This document shows positions 22,504 to 30,713 of a DNA stretch of 37,711 nucleotides, piece by piece. The stretch's first letter is position 1, and every line of letters starts with the position of its first letter. This DNA is from Pseudomonas sp. C2B4 (lineage in GTDB: Bacteria; Pseudomonadota; Gammaproteobacteria; Pseudomonadales; Pseudomonadaceae). The DNA lies in the NCBI RefSeq assembly GCF_013359695.1, contig NZ_JABFMU010000058.1, positions 1 to 37,711 of the forward strand. The letters run 5' to 3'. Made by a program: the position numbers and the translations under genes. The notes below the pieces were generated by a model. It ran no database searches. It had not been told where the DNA came from and saw only the letters and a list, made by a program, of their open reading frames with translations.

Positions 22504-23559
22504 ATGACGCGAACCACGTTGAAGGCCACTTTGCTGGCCGCCATGATCGGAATGTCGGGAGCCGAAGTGGAGGCCGAGGATTACAGGCAGAACCCATTCA
22601 CATTGACCTACGGTGGCGCGATCACCCGCAACGAGCCGGGCAAGGTCAACATTCATCCCGTGACGTACAAGCTCGACGGCCTGGATATTTCCGCCAACGT
22701 CTACACCCCCGCCAATTTTGACTCGGCCAAGCAGTACCCGGTGGTCGTCGTGGCCCACCCCAATGGCGGAGTAAAGGAGCAGGTCGCCGGCCTGTATGCC
22801 CAGCGCCTGGCCGATCAGGGCTACATCACGATCACTGCCGATGCCGCGTATCAAGGTGCCAGTGGCGGGCAGCCGCGCAACGTCGACAAACCTGCGCACC
22901 GCATCGAAGACATCCATGGCATGGCGGATTTTATCGCCGGCTATCCGGGCGTCGACCGTTCGCGCCTGGGATTGCTCGGTATTTGCGGCGGTGGCGGTTA
23001 CTCATTGAAGGCGGCGCAAACCGACAAGCGCTTCAAGTCCATCGCCACCCTGAGCATGTTCAACTCCGGGCTGGTGCGACGCAATGGCTACCGGGATTCA
23101 CAAGTGGCCACGATCCAGCAACGCCTGGAGCAAGCGTCGGCGGCCCGTGCCCAGGAGGCGGCTGGCGGGGAGATTCTCTATACCGGGGATGCGAAGCTGA
23201 CGGATGAGCAAATTGCCAAGCTGCCATTTGATCTGTATCGACAAGGTTTCGAGTACTACGGCAAGACCCATGCACATCCCAATTCCACGTTCAGATACAC
23301 CTTGAGCAGCCTCCTGGACCTGATGAGCTTCGATGCTACGGACCAGATCGAACTGATCGACAAGCCATTGCTGATGATCGCGGGCAGCAAGGCCGACAGC
23401 CTGTACATGTCGGAGCAGGCCTTTGCCAAGGCCACAGGTACCCGGGACAAGAAACTGTTCCTGATCGATGGCGCGACTCATATCGAAACTTACTGGGTGC
23501 CTGAGTATGTGGACGTCGCCGTTGGCCAGTTGAACGCGTTTTACGCCAGAACGCTCTGA
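22504..23559 (+). CDS. Exported alpha/beta hydrolase with Cys nucleophile (dienelactone hydrolase/YcjY-like)
   Basis: A 351-residue protein beginning with a signal peptide (TLKATLLAAMIGMSGAEVEA). The elbow is GICGGGGY, putting Cys161 where most alpha/beta hydrolases have Ser; dienelactone hydrolases use Cys in the same way. AHPNGGVKEQ at 85-94 is the oxyanion region and DGATHIETYW carries the probable catalytic His. I chose ATG 22504, which has AGGA about 8 nt upstream, over an in-frame ATG at 22462. Placed between a Ser-type exported hydrolase and a cupin-CMD protein, it may act on a lactone or ester in the periplasm. Confidence 0.88.
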   Translation: MTRTTLKATLLAAMIGMSGAEVEAEDYRQNPFTLTYGGAITRNEPGKVNIHPVTYKLDGLDISANVYTPANFDSAKQYPVVVVAHPNGGVKEQVAGLYAQRLADQGYITITADAAYQGASGGQPRNVDKPAHRIEDIHGMADFIAGYPGVDRSRLGLLGICGGGGYSLKAAQTDKRFKSIATLSMFNSGLVRRNGYRDSQVATIQQRLEQASAARAQEAAGGEILYTGDAKLTDEQIAKLPFDLYRQGFEYYGKTHAHPNSTFRYTLSSLLDLMSFDATDQIELIDKPLLMIAGSKADSLYMSEQAFAKATGTRDKKLFLIDGATHIETYWVPEYVDVAVGQLNAFYARTL

Positions 23560-23577
23560 CACGAAGGAACCGACATC

Positions 23578-24753
23578 ATGAAAAACACCCTATTGGGTAT
23601 CGCCGTGTGCGCCGCGGCGCCTTTCGCCAGCGCCGCCGGGGTTGACGCGGGGGCCAGTGAATCCCGCGTCGCCCAGCAGGTCAGCCGTGCAGGCTCCCAG
23701 GCTTCGGCAGCCGGGCCTGCTGATTATTTCACCGGGCAGGTGCGGGTCGATCCCTTGTTTCCCGCCACGAACGAAGTCAATGCATCGGGCGCCTATGTCA
23801 CCTTTGAACCGGGTGCGCGTTCGGCCTGGCACACCCATCCCGCCGGCCAGCGGCTAGTGGTGGTTTCCGGTACGGGGCTGACCCAGGAGTGGGGCAAGCC
23901 TGTGCAGGAAATCCGTCCGGGAGACGTGATCGTCTGTCCACCGGGCGTCAAGCATTGGCACGGTGCCGCACCGACGAGCGCCATGACTCACCTGGCCGTG
24001 ACCGGCGTTCAGGAAGGCAAGAGCGTCCAATGGCTGGAAAAAGTCAGCGATGATCAATACAACGCCCGCAATGCCGTGACGCCGCCTTCAATGCCAGCCG
24101 AGCATCCCGTGTCCGAAGTGCTGTCCGCCAGGCAGCAGGCCATTCCATTGATTGCCGCCAGCATGGCCACCAGCGACATGCCGGGACTCAACGCAGCCTT
24201 GAACCGGGGGTTGGATGCGGGCCTGACGGTCAGCCAGGCCAAGGAAATACTGGTGCAGCTTTACGCCTACAGTGGTTTTCCACGCAGCCTCAACGCGCTC
24301 GGCGAATTGATGAAAGTGGTGCAAGCGCGCCAGCAAAACGGTATTCAGGATGAGCCGGGACGCGAACCCGGTCGCGTCATTCCCACCGGCGGCGAACTGC
24401 TGGCGGTGGGCAAGGCCAACCAGACCCGCATTGCCGGCGCGCCAGTGCAGGGGCCGCTGTTCGATTTCGTCCCCGTCATCAATCAGTACCTGCAAGCGCA
24501 TTTGTTCGGCGACATTTTCGAGCGCGATAACCTTGACTGGCAAAGCCGTGAATTGGCCACGGTTGCCGCGCTGGCCGTCACGCCCGGCGTGGAATCGCAA
24601 CTGCGCTCGCACATGGCCGCCAGCCTGAGGGTCGGCCTGAGCCCTGCGCAATTGCGGCAACTGGTTCGGTTGCTGGCGGATCAAGACAATGCCGATGCGG
24701 CCAGGCGTGCCGGCGAGGCACTGGAGGCCGCCCAGGCGAATCAATCCAGATAA
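23578..24753 (+). CDS. Exported cupin plus carboxymuconolactone-decarboxylase-fold fusion protein
   Basis: A 391-residue protein with a signal peptide (to about residue 20, FASAA). The cupin domain (about 65-150) has metal-binding motif 1 WHTHPAGQ (H85, H87, Q91) and motif 2 PPGVKHWHG (H126, H128). Two CMD-like helical repeats follow (about 165-245 and 295-385, for example GLTVSQAKEILVQLYAYSGFP and GLSPAQLRQLVRLL); neither has CxxC. Cupin-CMD fusions are known in Pseudomonas and other bacteria, usually without a defined role. It starts 18 bp after the Cys hydrolase with AAGGA in place, so it is in the same operon. Its end overlaps the convergent LysR gene by 13 nt. Confidence 0.9.
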   Translation: MKNTLLGIAVCAAAPFASAAGVDAGASESRVAQQVSRAGSQASAAGPADYFTGQVRVDPLFPATNEVNASGAYVTFEPGARSAWHTHPAGQRLVVVSGTGLTQEWGKPVQEIRPGDVIVCPPGVKHWHGAAPTSAMTHLAVTGVQEGKSVQWLEKVSDDQYNARNAVTPPSMPAEHPVSEVLSARQQAIPLIAASMATSDMPGLNAALNRGLDAGLTVSQAKEILVQLYAYSGFPRSLNALGELMKVVQARQQNGIQDEPGREPGRVIPTGGELLAVGKANQTRIAGAPVQGPLFDFVPVINQYLQAHLFGDIFERDNLDWQSRELATVAALAVTPGVESQLRSHMAASLRVGLSPAQLRQLVRLLADQDNADAARRAGEALEAAQANQSR

Positions 24754-25634
24754 CGCAGGGCTTCGCGCAACAGGGTGAAGGCCGGTGAACTCTGGCGCCG
24801 GCTCGGATAGTAGAGGTGGTAGCCAGAGAACGGTTCGCACCAATCCTCCAATACGCGAATCAACCGGCCCTGGGCCACATGTTCCTGCACCAGATCTTCC
24901 GGCATATAGGCCAGCCCCAATCCCTTGAGAGCGGCCTCCAGGCGCATGGCAATGTTGTTGAACACCAATTGGCCTTCGACGCGCACGTTCAGCTCTTGCC
25001 CGTTTTTCTCGAATTCCCAGAGGAAGAGCCCGCCGTAGGTGGGCATGCGCAGGGTGATGCAGTTGTGCTGCATCAGATCACCCGGAACGTCTGGCTTTGA
25101 GTACCGGGAGAAATACGCCGGCGACCCGACCACCGCCATTCGCATGTCAGGGCCGATGCGCATGGCGATCATGTCCTTGGCGACCTGCTCACCCAAACGG
25201 ACGCCGGCGTCGAAGCCTTCGGCCACGATATCGGTCAGCCCGTAGTCGACGATGATTTCGATGCTGAGATCGGGGTTGTCCGGCAGCAGCTTATCGAGCA
25301 CCGGTTGCAGGATCGTGATCGCGGAGTGCTCGCCGGCGGTGATGCGCAGTTTGCCCGCGGGCTTGTCCCGGAATTCGCTGAGCAAGGCCAGTTCGGTATC
25401 GATCTCCTCGAACCTGGGAGCAATCACCCGCAGCAGATGTTCGCCCGCTTCAGTGGCGGATACACTGCGGGTTGTGCGCGAAAGCAACCTGACGCCCAAC
25501 CGCTCTTCCAGCTGACGCATGGCCCGGCTCAAGGCGGGTTGCGACATGCCAAGTCTGGCAGCCGCGCGAGTGAAGCTGCGCTCCTGTGCCACGGCGGCGA
25601 AGATCGCGAGTTGGTCGTAACTTTCAGCGCTCAT
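24741..25634 (-). CDS. LysR-family transcriptional regulator
   Basis: A 297-residue regulator. The N-terminal winged helix-turn-helix (residues 5-64) reads LAIFAAVAQERSFTRAAARLGMSQPALSRAMRQLEERLG; the effector domain follows (about 90-295). It resembles regulators that control nearby hydrolase or oxidoreductase genes. It is convergent with the exported hydrolase/cupin operon, and its own promoter is in the divergent region with the polyphosphatase gene, which contains Pho-box-like sequences. The target is probably the operon at 21349-24753, by proximity only. Confidence 0.92.
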   Translation of the reverse strand: MSAESYDQLAIFAAVAQERSFTRAAARLGMSQPALSRAMRQLEERLGVRLLSRTTRSVSATEAGEHLLRVIAPRFEEIDTELALLSEFRDKPAGKLRITAGEHSAITILQPVLDKLLPDNPDLSIEIIVDYGLTDIVAEGFDAGVRLGEQVAKDMIAMRIGPDMRMAVVGSPAYFSRYSKPDVPGDLMQHNCITLRMPTYGGLFLWEFEKNGQELNVRVEGQLVFNNIAMRLEAALKGLGLAYMPEDLVQEHVAQGRLIRVLEDWCEPFSGYHLYYPSRRQSSPAFTLLREALRYLD

Positions 25635-25738
25635 TTATTCGATCCTGGTATGAACCAGTGACGATTATGCCGATAAAGCCATGTGCAAGCCTCTGCTAAA
25701 ACCATCACGCAAAAAATCACTCCGCCAAGTGCGTGGGT

Positions 25739-25756
25739 GTGACAAAAGGGTGACGT
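25739..25756 (-). promoter_or_regulatory. Second, weaker Pho-box-like repeat (minus strand)
   Basis: On the minus strand this reads ACGTCAC-CCTT-TTGTCAC, two 7-mers spaced by 4 bp. The second matches CTGTCAY at 6 of 7 and the first at 5 of 7. It is 26 bp from the better box at 25782 and points toward the LysR gene. Confidence 0.35.
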
Positions 25757-25781
25757 ACCGGTGATGACGAAATTCACCCGC

Positions 25782-25799
25782 CTGTCATCGTGATGTCAC
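25782..25799 (+). promoter_or_regulatory. Pho box (PhoB site) upstream of the polyphosphatase gene
   Basis: CTGTCAT-CGTG-ATGTCAC matches the PhoB consensus of two CTGTCAY 7-mers separated by 4 bp at 13 of 14 positions. It lies 88 bp upstream of the chosen start of the Ppx/GppA gene. Phosphate-starvation control of that gene is therefore likely. Confidence 0.6.
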
Positions 25800-25887
25800 G
25801 CACCCCATGGCAGGATCGTCGCAAACCACCCTGAGCGACCGGTGCAACGCCGTTCGCGGGCTGATGAACCTGCCAGGAATCCCTGCC

Positions 25888-26823
25888 ATGAAAGGTGACG
25901 CCTCCTTGTTTGCGGCCATTGACCTGGGCTCCAATGCGTTTCGCCTGATGATTGGCCAATCGGTCAAGCGCAACCGACAGTTCATGATTCAGGAAGTGAA
26001 GACCCTGCGTGAGCCTGTTCGTTTGGCCGAGGGGTTTCAAGGCGGGGCACTGGACGAATTGGCGCTGGATCGGGGATGGCAGGCGTTGGCGCGCTTCGGC
26101 AAGAAACTGCGCGGTTTCGACGCCGGACGCGTGCGGGCGGTCGCCACCAGCGCCGTGCGCGAAGCGGACAATGCCCAACTGTTCCTGGCCAGTGCGGAAC
26201 GCCACCTGGGGTTTCGCATTGATGTCATTTCCGGCCAGGAAGAAGCCCATCTGGTCTACGCCGGGGTCGCCCATACGCTTCCCGGTTCAGAGCGCATGCG
26301 GCTGGTGGTGGATATTGGTGGCGGCTCCACCGAGTTGATTCTCGGGCGCGGCGCCCGACCCCTGGTGACCGAAAGTATTGCCCTGGGCAGCGGTACCTCT
26401 GGTGCGCGCTACTTTGCGGGCGGCGGCATTACCGCCCACGCGCTGCTCGAAGCCGAGCGCGTCGCCATGCTTGAGTTCGAAAAGGTGGCGCGTCGTTATC
26501 GGGCCCAGGGCTGGCAGCAGACCATTGGGTCTTCAGGCACGGCGCGCATGCTCGCCAAAATACTCAATGCCAACGGCTTGAATGACCTTGGTCAAAGCGG
26601 CATCACCTACAGCGGTCTGTTGCGTTTGTCACTGCGGCTGCTGGAAGTCGGGCATGTCAAAAAGCTGCGGTTGGCGGGACTGCAACCCCATCGCCTGAGC
26701 ATCCTGCCGGGCGGTCTGGTGCTGATGCTCGCGGCGTTCAAGGTCTTCGGGATTTCCCACATGACGCCTTCGGAGCCGGGTTTGCGGTTCGGTGTCCTGC
26801 ATGGGCTGATGTCCCGGCACTGA
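25888..26823 (+). CDS. Ppx/GppA family phosphatase (exopolyphosphatase-like, short form)
   Basis: A 311-residue ASKHA-fold enzyme expected to hydrolyse polyphosphate or pppGpp. Phosphate motif 1 is AAIDLGSNAFRLMIG (9-23), a central motif is AVATSAVREADN, GQEEAHLVYAGV carries the catalytic Glu, and phosphate motif 2 is DIGGGSTELILG. Length corresponds to the two actin-like domains without the C-terminal HD-like domain of long Ppx. I chose ATG 25888 with AGGA 9 nt upstream; an in-frame ATG at 25807 would overlap the Pho-box region. The Pho box implies a role in phosphate homeostasis. Pseudomonas normally has a separate full-length ppx elsewhere, so this may be a second enzyme. Confidence 0.9.
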   Translation: MKGDASLFAAIDLGSNAFRLMIGQSVKRNRQFMIQEVKTLREPVRLAEGFQGGALDELALDRGWQALARFGKKLRGFDAGRVRAVATSAVREADNAQLFLASAERHLGFRIDVISGQEEAHLVYAGVAHTLPGSERMRLVVDIGGGSTELILGRGARPLVTESIALGSGTSGARYFAGGGITAHALLEAERVAMLEFEKVARRYRAQGWQQTIGSSGTARMLAKILNANGLNDLGQSGITYSGLLRLSLRLLEVGHVKKLRLAGLQPHRLSILPGGLVLMLAAFKVFGISHMTPSEPGLRFGVLHGLMSRH

Positions 26824-26846
26824 ATCTCATCAAAAACGCAAAACAC

Positions 26847-26938
26847 TGTGGGAGCGAGCCTGCTCGCGAAGGCGTCGTGTCAGTCGATATCAATGTTGAA
26901 TGATCCAGCGCTTTCGCGAGCAGGCTCGCTCCCACAGG
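26847..26938. repeat. REPIN, about 92 bp (first of a tandem pair)
   Basis: TGTGGGAGCGAGCCTGCTCG and its inverted partner flank GTCGTGTCAGTCGATATCA and ATGTTGAATGA. It is almost identical in spacer to 16950-17041. A run of ten G bases (26937-26946) follows immediately. Confidence 0.95.
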
Positions 26939-26986
26939 GGGGGGGGCGGGGTGCGCGCAGGGATTTTGGGTTCGACAGATGAGCAG

Positions 26987-27078
26987 TGTGGGAGCGAGCC
27001 TGCTCGCGAAAGCGTCGTGTCGGTCAACAATGATGTTGAATGTGGTGCCGTCTTCGCGAGCAGGCTCGCTCCCACAGG
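26987..27078. repeat. REPIN, about 92 bp (second of a tandem pair)
   Basis: Same arms as the preceding copy, spacer containing CGTGTCGGTCAACAATGATG and TTGAATGTGG. With its neighbour it fills the interval between the convergent polyphosphatase and SCO1 genes. Confidence 0.95.
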
Positions 27079-27100
27079 GGATTGTGTTCAAGGCTTGATT

Positions 27101-27667
27101 TCAGCGCTCGGTCGCGGCATCCGCCAGCGCGGCAACCACCTGTTTCTCGATCTCCTTTTCATCCAGTCCGCGTCCGAAATGCTTGAGGTAGCGGCCCTGG
27201 CTGTCGAGCAGAAACAGGATGGTCGAGTGGTCCATCATGTACTGCCCCGGTTGATCCCCGGTGGGCACTTTCTTGTAGTACACGTGATAGGCATCGGTAA
27301 CGCGGGCGATCTCTTGCGCCGAGCCGGTCAGGCCGACGAAGTCGCTGGCGAAGTAGTTCACATACGCCTTGAGCTTTTTCGGCGTGTCCCGTTCCGGGTC
27401 GATGGTCACGAAGATCGGTCGCACGGTGATGCCTTGCTGTTGTTGCAATTGCCGACTGATGCGGGCCATTTTTGCCAGGTCCGTGGGGCAAATGGCCGGG
27501 CAGGTCATGAAGCCGAAGTACAACAACGCGGGCGCGCCGAAACTGCGCTCGGTCACCCGCTGGCCATTCTGATTGGTCAACTGGAACGGCCCGCCGATAT
27601 CGGTACGGGTCGCGGCCATCGTGCTTGCGGCCATGGCCGTCAACAGCAGCGCCATTAGCCACTTCAT
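27101..27667 (-). CDS. SCO1/SenC-family copper chaperone
   Basis: A 188-residue periplasmic thioredoxin-fold protein. A signal peptide covers residues 1-19 (LLLTAMAASTMAA). The copper site is C56-PAI-C60 (TCPAICP) with H147 (MDHST), complete for the family, and DPERDTP at 90-96 is typical. SCO proteins deliver copper to the CuA site of cytochrome oxidase, but here the gene lies 3 bp after an outer-membrane protein gene and downstream of a multicopper oxidase gene, so it may load that oxidase. It is the last gene of a three-gene minus-strand operon. Confidence 0.93.
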   Translation of the reverse strand: MKWLMALLLTAMAASTMAATRTDIGGPFQLTNQNGQRVTERSFGAPALLYFGFMTCPAICPTDLAKMARISRQLQQQQGITVRPIFVTIDPERDTPKKLKAYVNYFASDFVGLTGSAQEIARVTDAYHVYYKKVPTGDQPGQYMMDHSTILFLLDSQGRYLKHFGRGLDEKEIEKQVVAALADAATER

Positions 27668-27670
27668 CGC

Positions 27671-28807
27671 TCAATAACCTCCTGAATAGGTCAGCGCCAG
27701 GCCGACCAGTTCGGACATTTGCCCGTCTTCTTTCTGGGTGCCGGCGGACAGCCCGAGCTTGATCTGACCGGTGATGTTATAGGTCACGCTCAGTTCGTTC
27801 AGGTAATCCTGGCGATCCGCGCCCCCCGTCGATTCGCGATGCTTGTCGGTGCGGGTCGCGCCGAAGGACCAGTCACCGAAATCGAACGTCAGCGAGGTGG
27901 TGAGGTAGCGGGTGTCGTTGCCCTTGATGCCGTCTTCATTGTCGACATCGGCGAATTCGAGGAAGGGCACGATATCGAAGTAACGGCCCTCCAGCGTCGG
28001 CTCAAGGTCGGTGCTCGGTTCATAGGCCCAGATGTAGCGGGCGGAAGCGATCTTGATGGTTTCGTCGTCTTCGCCAGGCGGATCGGGTTGCGTCTGGTCC
28101 TCGGCCTTTTTGTTGAACATGTAGCCGGCCTGCATTTCCAGATAAGGCACCGCCGGAATCGCAATCCAGTTCACTGTCAGCGCCCAGGAGTCGAGCTTGC
28201 CGGTATTGGAGGGACCGCCGTCGCTGCGCTGCAGTTTTTCGCCATGGCGCAGGTAGGGGCGACCGAGAAATGAATTGTCCGCGGTGTACAGGCTCAGGTT
28301 GGGCTCGATCATGCCCAGCTTCTGGTCGAAAAACCGGTACGCCACGGTGCCGCCGAGCATGCCGTCGAGGTCGTAGGTGCTGACGTAATCATTGGTGTAG
28401 AGGCCGGGCGCCTGATCCTGCGCACGTCCGAACGGTACGTGGAACTTGCCGACCGAGAACGCCGAGTTGGCATTGTTCTGGTAGTAGTTGAGGTCGTTGA
28501 TCACCAGCCCCACGTCTTCGAAAAAACGTTTTTGCCCCGGCTCGGGCCCGGCGATGGGATTGATCTCGGTGGACAACTGGATCTGCTGATCGTGGGTGAA
28601 GCGAAAGTAGAACGTGGTGTTGATGTCCGGGTAGGCGTCCGTGCTGTTGCGATTACCGCCCTGGGGCAGGTCGGCATGCACGTGGTCATATTGGAAGGTC
28701 GCGTCGTAGTCCATGCCGACGTTGGGGTATTGCCCGTCATCGGCCAGCGTTGTCTCGACACCGTACACCGAGCCCAGCAACAACACAGCCAAGCGATAAT
28801 TGCTCAT
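27671..28807 (-). CDS. Outer-membrane beta-barrel protein of unknown function
   Basis: A 378-residue exported protein. The N-terminus is a signal-like segment (LAVLLLGSVYGVETTLA). The mature part has alternating strands rich in aromatic residues and charged turns (TTFYFRFTHDQQIQLSTEI, FDFGDWSFGATRTD, YNITGQIKLGLSAGTQ) and ends in a short C-terminal strand finishing GGY, consistent with a barrel. It lies between a multicopper oxidase gene (10-bp gap) and a SCO1 gene (3-bp gap), so it is cotranscribed. It may be a porin for copper or for the oxidase substrate; no family is recognised with certainty. Confidence 0.8.
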   Translation of the reverse strand: MSNYRLAVLLLGSVYGVETTLADDGQYPNVGMDYDATFQYDHVHADLPQGGNRNSTDAYPDINTTFYFRFTHDQQIQLSTEINPIAGPEPGQKRFFEDVGLVINDLNYYQNNANSAFSVGKFHVPFGRAQDQAPGLYTNDYVSTYDLDGMLGGTVAYRFFDQKLGMIEPNLSLYTADNSFLGRPYLRHGEKLQRSDGGPSNTGKLDSWALTVNWIAIPAVPYLEMQAGYMFNKKAEDQTQPDPPGEDDETIKIASARYIWAYEPSTDLEPTLEGRYFDIVPFLEFADVDNEDGIKGNDTRYLTTSLTFDFGDWSFGATRTDKHRESTGGADRQDYLNELSVTYNITGQIKLGLSAGTQKEDGQMSELVGLALTYSGGY

Positions 28808-28817
28808 GGCTCCTCCC

Positions 28818-30350
28818 TCACTTGATCAGCGGGCCGGACGCTTTCGGGTCCTGTCCGGTGTTGCGCAGGTAGGAGCACAACTGGTTGTTTTCACCGTATA
28901 GGCCGCCCAGGGGCTCGAGCTTGACCGCCTGCTCGTAGTCCTCGGGCTTGACCACCTGGATCGCCTGCATCATGCCGCCGTCCTCGTGTTCGAGGATGTG
29001 GCAGTGGTAGACGAACTTGCCGAGGATCACCGGGTCGCGAAACGGAATGCGCACGGTGATCGAGCCCGTGGCGGGGATGAACACATTGTCCCGGTAGCCG
29101 CTGAACTGCACCGGTTTGCCGTTGATCTCGGTGACCTGGAAATCCACCTGGTGGATATGAAACTGGTGCAATTCCTGGGACGGGTTGAACAGTCGCCATT
29201 CTTCCACGTCACCCAATTTGACCGTGGTATTGACCCGGTCCAGCTCGAAGCGGGTGCCATTGATCAGGAACGCATTGGGGTCGGTGTCCGAGTCCTGAAA
29301 GGCGAACTGGCGAGTCTTGTTCACCGCGATCTTGCTGAAATCCTCGGCGGGCGGATAGGCGCTGGTGATCTGTCGGGTGGCGACCTGCGCGCCACTGGAG
29401 CGCAGGACAGCCAGTTTGGCCGCCGGGTAGTCGTCACCCGCCGGCCCGGTATTGCCGGAGCCGGTTTCGACGACGTAGGAGCCGGCGGGTGGCCCGACGA
29501 CCAGCACGCTGAAGCGCGCCGACGGGCCGATCAGCACCTGATCCGTATCGACCCGGCGGGTCACGGAGTTGCCGTCGCGGGACAACACCTGCATCGACTG
29601 GCCCTCGATACGAATCCGGAAGTACTGGTTGGCGGCGATGTTGATGAAGTGCCAGAGCTGGGTTTCTCCCGGCTTGATGTCGATGATGGGCACTTCCTGG
29701 CCGTTGATCGTGCGAATCGACGGCGCGCTGGTGATGATCTCGCTGGCGACTTTGCCGGTCAGGGTTTTCTGAAAGTTTCGCAGGACCAGTACCTGCTCCT
29801 TGATACCCTTGAGTTCCGGGAACGGGTCGAGCATGCCGTCGACCAGGATCGGTCCGGCAATCCCGGCCGATACCTGGCGCTGGGAGCCACCGTGGAAATG
29901 ACTGTGATACCAATAGGCGCCGGGGCTGTGACCGAGCGGCAGCTTGACGTTGTATTCGCCCACCTGATGGGGCTGGGTGACGCGGAAAATATTGTCCCCC
30001 TGATCCAGAGGCGACACCTGCATGCCGTGGAAATGCAGGTTGGTGATCTCGTCCATGCGATTGTCCAGGCGGATGGCCATGGTTCCGCCGGGACGGGTTC
30101 GAATCAGCGGCGAATCGTAATCGCCGTTGAACACCAGGGACACGTATCGCTCATTGCCAACGTTCACCTGCTGCTCGGCCGCCGTCAGCGTGGCATGGGT
30201 CACGCCGCTGGCATCGTAGGTGAATTCAGGATTCTGGCGCAGCGGCTGAGAGGCGGGTTCGGCGGAAGGCAGCATCGCACAACCGGTCAACGCAAAAGTA
30301 ACGACACTCGCGCAGAGTGCAAAGGGGCGGACGCTGAAAGCTCTGGGCAT
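28818..30350 (-). CDS. Multicopper oxidase, predicted lipoprotein
   Basis: A 510-residue periplasmic or outer-membrane-anchored oxidase. The lipobox LTGC places the acylated Cys at residue 24. All four copper motifs are intact: H106-F-H108, H149-S-H151, H395-x-x-H398-x-H400 and H449-C450-H451-x3-H455-x4-M460, giving type 1 ligands H395, C450, H455 and probable axial M460 plus the trinuclear site. Unlike CueO it has no Met-rich loop. The start has GAAGG 9 nt upstream. It begins an operon with a beta-barrel protein and a SCO1 chaperone. A role in copper or metal oxidation, or in phenol oxidation, is possible; the substrate is unknown. Confidence 0.93.
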   Translation of the reverse strand: MPRAFSVRPFALCASVVTFALTGCAMLPSAEPASQPLRQNPEFTYDASGVTHATLTAAEQQVNVGNERYVSLVFNGDYDSPLIRTRPGGTMAIRLDNRMDEITNLHFHGMQVSPLDQGDNIFRVTQPHQVGEYNVKLPLGHSPGAYWYHSHFHGGSQRQVSAGIAGPILVDGMLDPFPELKGIKEQVLVLRNFQKTLTGKVASEIITSAPSIRTINGQEVPIIDIKPGETQLWHFINIAANQYFRIRIEGQSMQVLSRDGNSVTRRVDTDQVLIGPSARFSVLVVGPPAGSYVVETGSGNTGPAGDDYPAAKLAVLRSSGAQVATRQITSAYPPAEDFSKIAVNKTRQFAFQDSDTDPNAFLINGTRFELDRVNTTVKLGDVEEWRLFNPSQELHQFHIHQVDFQVTEINGKPVQFSGYRDNVFIPATGSITVRIPFRDPVILGKFVYHCHILEHEDGGMMQAIQVVKPEDYEQAVKLEPLGGLYGENNQLCSYLRNTGQDPKASGPLIK

Positions 30351-30377
30351 GATCGCGACCTTCGTTGGCGTGGCGAG

Positions 30378-30395
30378 GAACTACGCAGGTAGTTC
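30378..30395. promoter_or_regulatory. Inverted repeat GAACTAC-GCAG-GTAGTTC before the oxidase gene
   Basis: Perfect 7-bp arms separated by 4 bp, 27 bp upstream of the multicopper oxidase start, with a possible bulged extension to GGCG/CGCC. It could be an operator or a leader hairpin. It does not match copper-regulator (CueR or CopR) sites that I know. The 363-bp gap 30351-30713 otherwise contains only the REPIN at 30571 and AT-rich sequence. Confidence 0.45.
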
Positions 30396-30570
30396 GCCTG
30401 GACGTTGCCGAAGGTGATCAGAAGACACCGCGCAATTGGAATTGAGTCGTATTGCGTGCAACTTTTCGCAGTGTAGAACAGGTGTTTCGGTGCGCCAGTT
30501 TTTTGGATCCAGTACATCATCTAAAGCGATGAACTGCATGTTTCTCAGGTATGAAACACAGCACCGTTTT

Positions 30571-30671
30571 TGTAGGGGCAAGCTTGCTCGCGATGGACGT
30601 CAACGATAACGCGCCCAATCTGAATGATCGCGTTGTATGTGGGTTTTTCGCGAGCAAGCTCGCTCCTGCAT
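30571..30671. repeat. REPIN, about 101 bp
   Basis: TGTAGGGGCAAGCTTGCTCG and CGAGCAAGCTCGCTCCTGCA are the arms; the spacer has GTCAACGATAACGCG and CTGAATGATCGCGTT, as at 6742 and 15663. Confidence 0.9.
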
Positions 30672-30713
30672 GTTCTTCGTTACATAGCGGATATGTGCAC
30701 CGTCGCGGGAACA

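Noticed and set aside
26847..27078. Regularly repeated palindromic units that could look like a CRISPR array
   Set aside because: They are inverted REP pairs with conserved spacers, not direct repeats with unique spacers, and no cas gene is nearby.
27671..28807. CopB-type copper-resistance outer-membrane protein
   Set aside because: No Met/His-rich N-terminal repeats typical of CopB are present, so only a generic barrel call is supported.
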